Source: Tetracladium setigerum (lineage: Eukaryota; Ascomycota; Leotiomycetes; Helotiales). From it: DNA of 64,000 nucleotides. Below are positions 57,516-64,000 of the stretch, one piece after another; the first letter of the stretch is position 1, and each line of letters opens with the position of its first letter. Both the position numbers and the translations under genes were made by a program. A model generated the notes under the pieces. The model was not told the origin of the DNA. It made no database searches and saw nothing but the letters and a program-made list of their open reading frames with translations. The stretch lies in contig PZJY01000004.1 in NCBI GenBank assembly GCA_031472005.1, positions 124,001 through 188,000 of the forward strand, in the 5' to 3' direction.

Positions 57516-60500
57516 ATGCGCCTGCTACAGTTTAACGCCGATGGCAGCCTCAGCCTGACGGAGTTCTCTGAGCCCGATCTTCCTAAATATGCCATACTCT
57601 CACATACATGGGGCCTAGATGGAGATGAAGTTACATTTGACGATATGATAAGACGAACTGGCAAGGACAAAGGAGGCTACGAAAAGATTCGATTTTGTCG
57701 AGAACGGGCCAGACAAGACGGTCTGCAGTACTTGTGGATCGACACATGTTGCATTGACAAGTCGAACAATGCTGAATTGTCGCGGTCACTCAACTCCATG
57801 TTTCGATGGTATCGCAACGCAGCTCAGTGTTATGTGTATTTGACAGATGTCTCGGATCTTGACATCGACGATGGCTACGCACATAAACGGCCATGGGAAT
57901 TCCAATTCCGACAGAGCAGATGGTTCACCCGGGGCTGGACACTTCAAGAGCTCCTTGCTCCAGCGACAGTTATATTTTTCTCTCGAGAAGGCCGGCGACT
58001 AGGTGATAAAAGTTCCTTGCAGAAACAAATCTGCGGAATCACCAACATTCCACATGCGGCACTTCAAGCACAGTCATTTTTACGGTTTAGTACTGAAGAG
58101 AGGCTACGCTGGATAGAACATCGCTAGACTAAGCTCGAGGAAGATAAAGCATACGCACTACTGGGCATCTTCGGCGTCTATCTACTTCCAATATACGGAG
58201 AAGGACTTGCAAATGCATATAATAGGCTGCTAGCAGAGTTCCACAAGATTTAATAATATATCCACGACCTACGTCTATCTGATCCAATTGACGACAAGAA
58301 GCGTATTGAGGACGCAAAAGGTGGTCTCCTGGAAGACTCATGTCGTTGGGTTATAGAAAGTCCGGAATTCCGGGCATGGTAAGATAACTAGTAACATCGG
58401 CTGCTTTGGATCAAAGGCGACCCTGGTAAGGGTAAGACGATGCTCCTGTATGGAATCATCAACGAGCTAGAAAGATCTAAGGTCAATTCAGTCCTTCTGT
58501 CGTACTTTTTCTGTCAGGCGACCGATGCCAGAATTAACCACGCTACGGCCGTCCTTCGTGGTCTGATATATATGCTCGCTTGCTAACAACTATCTCTCAT
58601 CTTATATATGCGGGCTAAGTACGAGCAAGCTGGCAAAAAGCTGTTTGAGGATGCAAATGCATGGATCGCGTTGTCTGAGATCCTCGCCCACATGCTACAT
58701 GACCTCAATATTCATGGCACGTACTTGGTTGTTGATGGAATTGACGAATGCATTATAGATTTGCCTAAGCTGCTGGACTTCATCGTTTATACATCATTAA
58801 GCTGTCCTCGAGTTAAGTGGATTGTCGCAAGTCGGAACTGGCCGAGTATTAGTAAGATTTTGAATCCAGCCATGCAAAAGCTTACACTATGCCTCGAGCT
58901 TAACGAACAATCTGTCTCCGCTTCTATAGCATCATTCATCCAATATAAAGTGAATGTGCTAGCGAAGGCTAATAGTTACGATAGCGATACACGAGATGTC
59001 GTCTAACAGCACTTGAATTCCAACGTAAATGGTACTTTCCTTTGGGTAGCTCTAGTTTGCCAGGGACTGTCTACCGTATCTAATTGGAAATTGCAGCAGA
59101 AGTTGGCAACGTTTCCTGCTGGACTAGACGCCCTCTATTAACGAATGCTGGCTCAAATTTTCGAGTTAGAAGATGTTAAGCTCTGTAAGCAGATCCTTAT
59201 CCTATTTTTGGCTTTATATCGGCCTATCACACTAGATGAGTTGGGGACTTTGATAGAGATGCCCAATGGGGTCACAGGCAATTATGAGGCACTTTCGGAA
59301 ATCATTGGCCTCTGCGGCTCGTTTCTGACTCTTCGTGGCTATATTATCTCTTTCGTCTATTAATCTACAAAGGAATTCTTAACGAAAGTTGCGGATAAGC
59401 ATAACTTAATAGATAGCTTAGAAGATGTGTATCGTCAGATCTTCTCCAGATCATTAAAGGCCATGTCTTGCACACTTCGCCGCGATGTCTACGGCTTATG
59501 TGCCCCTGGAATCACTATCGACGAAGTTCCTGCACTAGATCTACTAGCAACAGTCGAATATTCCTGTGTCTTTTGGATAGACCATCTCCTTGCATGTCAG
59601 ACAAGGGGAACTATTGACCAGAAGAAGAACGATGTTAGTTTAGTTCATGCATTTTTGACTCAGAGCTTGCTCTATTGGCTCGAGGCGCTTAGTCTTAAGA
59701 GATCTATGTCTGTTAGCGTATTGGGGATCCGGACGCTCGAGGATTGGTCACAAGTACGTTCCCGTTCTCAAGCAATATGCCGAGATAGGGTTGTAAAGGC
59801 TCCGCTAACTCAAACAGGCTTATTAGACTTCCGATCTCCATGCGTTTCTCTACGATGCCCGAAGGTTTGTGCTATATAACCGATGGATTATTGAGCACGC
59901 TCCCCTTTAAACTTATTGTTCTGCTCTCATCTTTGCACCCGAAAAGAGTGTTGTTCGCAACACATTTTTTAAGGACATTCCCGGTTGGATGAAGACAAAG
60001 ACTGGAGTAGATGCACATTGGAATGCAATTCAGCAGATTCTTGAAGGCCATACTGGTTCGGTGCAGTCAGTCGCCTTCTCGCCAGACGGCCAGCAGATCG
60101 TCTCGGGCTCTAGCGATAAGACCGTGCGGCTCTGGGACGCGGCGACTGGCACGCTGCAGCAGACGCTTCAAGGCCATACTGATTGGGTGCAGTCAGTCGC
60201 CTTCTCGCCAGACGGCCAGCAGATCGTCTCGGGCTCTAGCGACAAGACCGTGCGGCTCTGGGACGCGGCGACTGGCACGCTGCAGCAGACGCTTCAAGGC
60301 CATACTGGTTTGGTGCAGTCAGTCGCCTTCTCGCCCGACGGCCAGCAGATCGTCTCGGTCTCTTGGGATAAGACGGTGCGGCTCTGGGACGCGACGACCG
60401 GCAAGCTGAAGCGGAAACTGGAAGGCTATACTAGTTGGGTGGACTCAGTCGCCTTCTCGCCCGACGGCCGCCTGTCACCTACTCTCTATGTTAAAGAGGA

Positions 60501-60573
60501 TTGGCTGGTCAATAGCATGACAAATGTGCTCTGGCTCCCACCTGACTATCGGCTTAGCTGTCAAGCCGTCTAG
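57516..60573 (+). pseudogene. HET-NACHT-WD40 NLR (STAND) gene with about ten in-frame nonsense codons
   Basis: From ATG 57516 one frame runs 2.3 kb with no indel. HET: YAILSHTWG, LWIDTCCIDKS, SMFRWYRNAAQCYVYLTDVS, RWFTRGWTLQELLAP, YALLGIFGVYLLPIYGEG. NACHT: LLWIKGDPGKGKTMLLYGI (Walker A), TYLVVDGIDEC (Walker B), GTFLWVALVCQGL. Stops stand at 58125, 58251, 58254, 58380, 58389, 58392, 58584, 59004, 59139 and 59361, all TAA or TAG. A frame change follows near 59800; the next frame reads FVLYNRWIIEHAPL and APEKSVVR with one more stop, then from ATG 59989 an open frame with three and a half WD40 repeats. Such genes control non-self recognition and programmed cell death. This copy is dead as a full-length protein, though the 194-residue WD part is open. 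Confidence 0.88.
60040..60478 (+). repeat. WD40 tandem repeat array, 126-bp units
   Basis: Units start at 60040, 60166, 60292 and 60418 (last one partial). Each encodes GHT-x-x-VQSVAFSPDGQQIVS and KTVRLWDA(A/T)TG. Units 1 and 2 are almost identical, and unit 3 differs mainly in its last third. The array is clearly GC-rich while the rest of the gene is AT-rich, and it has no stop codon. Variable residues (SV/DW/LV after GHT, SGSS/SVSW) are those exposed on the propeller face. Confidence 0.9.
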
Positions 60574-60942
60574 GGTACGACGATCGCCATGGGACACGCA
60601 TCAGGCCGGATATCACTGATTACGTTGACAAATCCGGGACTCTATTGTATATGAATGATAAAAGGGCATATAATCTATCGGAACATATTGTCTCATATAA
60701 TTTTTTAGATTTGCTTTGCTTTCTTCTTCTTCTTCTTCTTTTATCTCGATGCCGGAGAGGGTTCAAGGTAAGCCCGTCAATTCATGATATTATTTCGGAT
60801 TATTCTAGAATACTCTATGACCTCGTCTATCTCTTCTTTTACTTCAAGTCATCTTGACGTGGTGGTAGTTCAAGCAAAATATGTCACTGATCGAACGTAA
60901 ATATTGACTAAATTAAGATAAATTAGAACAGCTGGATACCTT

Positions 60943-61449
60943 CACGTGACATGTAGAAGCTTCCAGAAGAACGCCACACTTCACATTGACGTCTTCACTG
61001 TAATCGTAATTAGTGTCATTGGAATTACAGATAGTTCTGTAAAACATAATCCTGTAATCTCAAGTGCTTAATGCTACTTCCACGCAATATATCCGGAAAA
61101 TTTCGGTATCCACGTCTCTAGGGTCCTGCGGTGCCCCAGGTAGCGGAAAATTAATGTAAGCACCGGCATTACTAACTAGAGGTCCCGATTGCACAGAAAT
61201 GGCTAAGTGTGGGCGTAGGGCTGATCTCAAAGGTGGGATAACAATCTTTGCATTTATCAAGATGATAAATATCACAACTATAACTATAAAAATATGCGCT
61301 GTAAATATAATTATTATAATGGGAAGTGTAGTGAAATGATATTCCGCGTCTAATATTACTGAAAATTATTGTGTTGACTTTTTGTTGTTCCTGAACATGA
61401 AAACTGTCTCGCCACGCAGTGCGTCTCGCCACGTAGGGACGGACGTTAC
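60943..61449 (-). repeat. right inverted-repeat arm of the NLR-carrying element
   Basis: Reverse complement of 56633-57138. Confidence 0.85.
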
Positions 61450-61451
61450 TG

Positions 61452-61502
61452 GTTAAATTTTCGGGCGCGGAGGGTTTTCCGTCGCGCAGGGATGGACGTT
61501 AC
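61452..61502 (-). repeat. second copy of the same transposon tip, abutting the first
   Basis: On the minus strand TAACGTCCATCCCTGCGCGA, then CGGAAAACCCTCCGCGCCCG and AAAATTTAACCAG, directly followed by the tip of the NLR-carrying element. This suggests that the latter inserted next to, or into, the end of an older relative. Confidence 0.6.
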
Positions 61503-63115
61503 ATATACAATTTATACTAAATTAGCAGCTTTACAAAATGCAGCCAACTTATTTTACTTTTCCATTGTCTTCCTAAGCACTTACTTAAAATTCCAATTAT
61601 GCCCTGATATGCCCACCCTTTTCTTGAAGATCTCTTTCAGAAGCACTGGGAAATGACCTGACCTAAACGACTGATGTCTAATAGTCGACAGAGACTACCT
61701 TTAAAACAGCACAAAGACGGTTGTCCTGGGCAATTCTGATTACTTCCAAAGTCATCGCATGCCTAGGGGCCTTGAATATCTTGCCGACCATTCAGCTTCT
61801 ATGAAGTACGTACTAGACGTGGGTCTTGTGGTCGTGCTACTACTACGGTAGCAGTAACAGCGACGGCTGCAAAAATGTTCCCAAACCTCATTCTGAAGAA
61901 CGAAGCGAAGCAATAACTGTCCGTCTATGTTAATCACCCAAGTAGCAAATTTATTGTAAGAGTAGCCGCAATAGGCTTATTGATTATCAACTTGCTCAGC
62001 ACTTCACTTGACTTTTATAGGTTCTGTTGGGCTACATCATAGATCTTTTTAAATAGAGCTTCTTTTGAAGGGCCCAACTTAGATACTTTCTAAGTATAGG
62101 AATCAGGCTTCTTTGCAGTGCTCGGAAATAAATCTTTCACAGTATTAGGACTAGGCTGAGACTTAATAAAGAGCTCATAATTGGAATAATCACACTGTAG
62201 AAGCACTTGTATCGAGCAGTAAAGTAAAAGGTGATGAATTGTGCTCTTGTCCTCCTGCTATTCAGGGGGACACGCTTTTATTATATACAGGCAGTACGTG
62301 CCAAGAGCGCTTAGGAACCAGGGTCCAGAGCGCTGACTCGCTAACAGCCAGCTCGATGCTGAACATTAGTCATGCGGCTTCCATTTCTTGTGACAGGAAT
62401 TAATAGAGTAAGTTAATGCTCAACACAACAACCCCAAGTACCAATTTTAGTCGCTTAGTGCCGTGACGGATGCTTGTAAAATCTGCTTTCCCTATATTCC
62501 CCCAACTGTCAAGCTGTATTCATGTTCCTTCGCTTGAGTGATCGACTTGTATGATTGACGTAGGGTTCCATATTAGTTTCCGATATACTGGTAGCGAGTA
62601 TGGCAGCACTGAAGTGATGTACTGCAACGCTGTTCCCGTGAAGCAAATCATTACTAACCTTTGCAGAGAGTACCATCGGAATTCCTTGCTGCTGTGACAA
62701 GAGTAGCACAATCGATAGTTTCCACATAGGCTCTCTTGCTGACTCCCATCGAACCCAACATAATGCTTTAATCATGCCAGTAGGATGGTTAAGGAGTCCC
62801 TCGTTAAGGTTAAGATGGCAATGGTGGAGAGATTGGTTAGCTACTTGGCTGAGTCGGTACTTCTAGGCATTGCAGACCTGCGGCCTGGGTATTGGATTTT
62901 GAATACCATTCTTTGGATGACTGGAGGTGTCAACTCATCGAACTTCTTTTGTCAGTGCAGTACGAGTAAAGTTGGAAAACACTAGGTATCAAAGCTGAGA
63001 GTCCATTCTTATGATTTATTTGACTGATCCGTATCACATAATTTATAAACGCAATGAAAACATCAATACTGTATTTAGCCGACTCCCAAAGTATTGCCGG
63101 GATGTAACAACCTTG
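61503..63115. other. intergenic, nothing recognised
   Basis: AT-rich with short frames (88 codons at 62509-62775 minus; 66 codons at 62785-62985 plus), no domain. 3' flank of the PAQR gene. Confidence 0.5.
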
Positions 63116-64000
63116 TCAGCATTGATGAGCCTGCGAATGAACATATTCAGCTGCCCTTAGCAAACCGAACAAATATGTTAATCCCGCAAATATAACCATA
63201 AAGTGCATAATCTGATGGCTTTGGCACCAGATATCGAATCGCTGTACTTTTAGCCTTTCTGGAATTCTAGTAACATAGACCACGGCTCCAAGAATGCTTA
63301 ACGCTGCCGTGCCAATCAGGTGAACAAGGCTCATTCGACGTTTCTGCGTCTCCAGACCATAGAGAGCCAGCCCATGAATAGTAAAAACAACGGGCAGCAA
63401 TCCTAGGGATGTGTACATTGCGGTGCGATGAAGTCGTAGCGTTGGATTACCAAACGACGGACTAAAAGCTGTAAAAGTCGAGGCCAGGGCTACAGTAGAT
63501 AAAACTATCCAATACACGATCTGTAAATACCTATCACAGTAAAAACAGTAATAGATAGACGATGCTATAGTTCTCCACATACACAACACAATTCCTTGAT
63601 AATCCAACTGATTTCCTAGAGCGGCTGTAGCCTCGCTATGGTTTGCAATAGTGTGGAACGAGGCCGAGAATACGAAACAGATTATTATGCCGCCGAAAAA
63701 TAGTATAAACATAATTCTGTCATTCTCTTGTACCGTGGGAAAATAAGGTGACAAACAGGTAAAGACGAAGAGTCCCAAAAATAAGACCGTACCGAACAGG
63801 TGGGAGTAGATGTTCACAGTCTCATTGTGGATGTATTTCCAACTAGCGAGAGACTTTCGAAACGTCGCTGATTCGCGGCGGTAACCAGATGTAATATATT
63901 CATTATCTCGTCGCCAGTTCGGAAGATCAATCCATTGTATCAGTGCGTGGTGATTGTCCAACGGTGACTGTGGAGCTGAATCCCCATTGATAGTAGGCGA
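63116..64000 (-). CDS. PAQR / HlyIII-family seven-helix membrane protein, 5' end outside the window
   Basis: The minus-strand frame is open from TAA/TAG-free sequence at the window edge to 63116; upstream of LDNHHALIQW it continues as PTINGDSAPQSP with no in-frame ATG, so the start lies beyond 64000. Landmarks of the adiponectin-receptor/Izh family: ITSGYRRES, YIHNETVNIYSHL (N-terminal motif), SASFHTIANHS (HxxxxHS zinc site), LDYQGIVL, RLHRTAMYTSLGLLP, and the terminal QSHQIMHFMVIF with the two conserved zinc-site His. About seven hydrophobic segments. Such proteins reside in membranes and have ceramidase-like or lipid/zinc-signalling roles. No lesions. Confidence 0.9.
   Translation of the reverse strand, partial: SPTINGDSAPQSPLDNHHALIQWIDLPNWRRDNEYITSGYRRESATFRKSLASWKYIHNETVNIYSHLFGTVLFLGLFVFTCLSPYFPTVQENDRIMFILFFGGIIICFVFSASFHTIANHSEATAALGNQLDYQGIVLCMWRTIASSIYYCFYCDRYLQIVYWIVLSTVALASTFTAFSPSFGNPTLRLHRTAMYTSLGLLPVVFTIHGLALYGLETQKRRMSLVHLIGTAALSILGAVVYVTRIPERLKVQRFDIWCQSHQIMHFMVIFAGLTYLFGLLRAAEYVHSQAHQC

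Larger units (their letters stand above)
56633..61449. mobile_element. 4.8-kb element with about 506-bp inverted repeats carrying a HET-NACHT-WD40 gene
   Basis: Left arm 56633-57138 and right arm 60943-61449 are reverse complements along about 506 bp: from ACGTCCGTCCCTACGTGGCG at the tips, through GACAGTTTTCAT, TTCAGGAACAACAAAAA, GGATACCGAAATTTTCCGGA and AGTGTGGCGTTCTTCT, to TCACGTG at the inner edge. A TA dinucleotide flanks both tips (56631-56632 region and 61450-61451), as for Tc1-mariner-type insertion. No transposase inside, so movement would need enzymes supplied from elsewhere. The interior is almost entirely one NLR gene with its promoter and 3' end. The same tip sequence occurs at 49436, 54834 and 61502. 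Confidence 0.8.

Noticed and set aside
58125..59363. Stop codons rescued by A-to-I RNA editing, as in some sexual-stage fungal transcripts
   Set aside because: Such editing turns UAG into a Trp codon; most stops here are TAA, and the expected residue is Gln, so C-to-T mutation explains them better.
60040..60478. Tandem repeat as a CRISPR-like array
   Set aside because: The 126-bp units are in-frame WD40 coding repeats without spacers, in a eukaryotic genome.
1..64000. tRNA or rRNA genes
   Set aside because: No cloverleaf with a convincing T-arm (GGTTCGAAT-type) and no conserved rRNA block was found by eye; a covariance-model search would be needed to be sure.

Overview
The window reads as nuclear DNA of a filamentous ascomycete (Pezizomycotina; a Leotiomycete is plausible but not proven). 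The grounds are spliced genes with short introns (about 48-80 nt, GT..AG), fungal-restricted families (HET/NACHT proteins, OTT_1508-like deaminase, DUF7726, DUF3455, fungal PD-(D/E)XK nuclease-like), an Rtt106 histone chaperone, Fot1/pogo and Tc1 transposons, and decayed copies whose stop codons look like C-to-T (or G-to-A) changes, as repeat-induced point mutation (RIP) would leave. It is a gene-poor accessory region: intact genes are islands between AT-rich relics and repeats.

Layout. 0-3.6 kb: a small inverted-repeat element, then an uncharacterised two-exon gene. 4-7.4 kb: a graveyard of a DUF3455 pseudogene, an SF1 helicase fragment, a secreted-type fragment and a LINE-like reverse transcriptase relic. 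7.7-18.4 kb: a frame-disrupted Ifi-6-16 (ISG12-like) gene, a broken PD-(D/E)XK nuclease-like gene, an intact OTT_1508-like deaminase, then a compact cluster of a CYTH triphosphatase, viperin and a UMP-CMP-kinase-like gene bracketed by two about 85-bp direct repeats. 19.5-27.2 kb: a P450 pseudogene, AT-rich desert, Tc1 relic, and a decayed Fot1-like element with readable ends. 27.6-36.4 kb: a small secreted protein, a two-exon propeller-like protein of unknown function and RTT106. 36.6-49.4 kb: a Tc1/DDE_3 relic, a C2H2 pseudogene with three in-frame stops, copies of a small MITE, and a 2.1-kb long-inverted-repeat element carrying DUF7726. 51-61.5 kb: an intact C2H2 factor, a HET-NACHT pseudogene, and a 4.8-kb long-inverted-repeat element that contains a complete but nonsense-riddled HET-NACHT-WD40 gene. 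The right edge holds a PAQR/HlyIII membrane protein that runs off the window.

How the genes may work together. The most striking unit is viperin (radical SAM, in animals makes the chain terminator ddhCTP from CTP) divergently paired with a nucleoside monophosphate kinase, the same pairing as vertebrate RSAD2-CMPK2, with a CYTH triphosphatase convergent next to it. An Ifi-6-16 protein and a fungal deaminase lie within 10 kb, and two HET-type NLR loci lie downstream. I infer an innate-immunity-like neighbourhood. Viperin has one apparent frameshift, and the kinase and Ifi-6-16 genes have more, so the cluster is either decaying in this strain or carries assembly errors; raw reads would decide.
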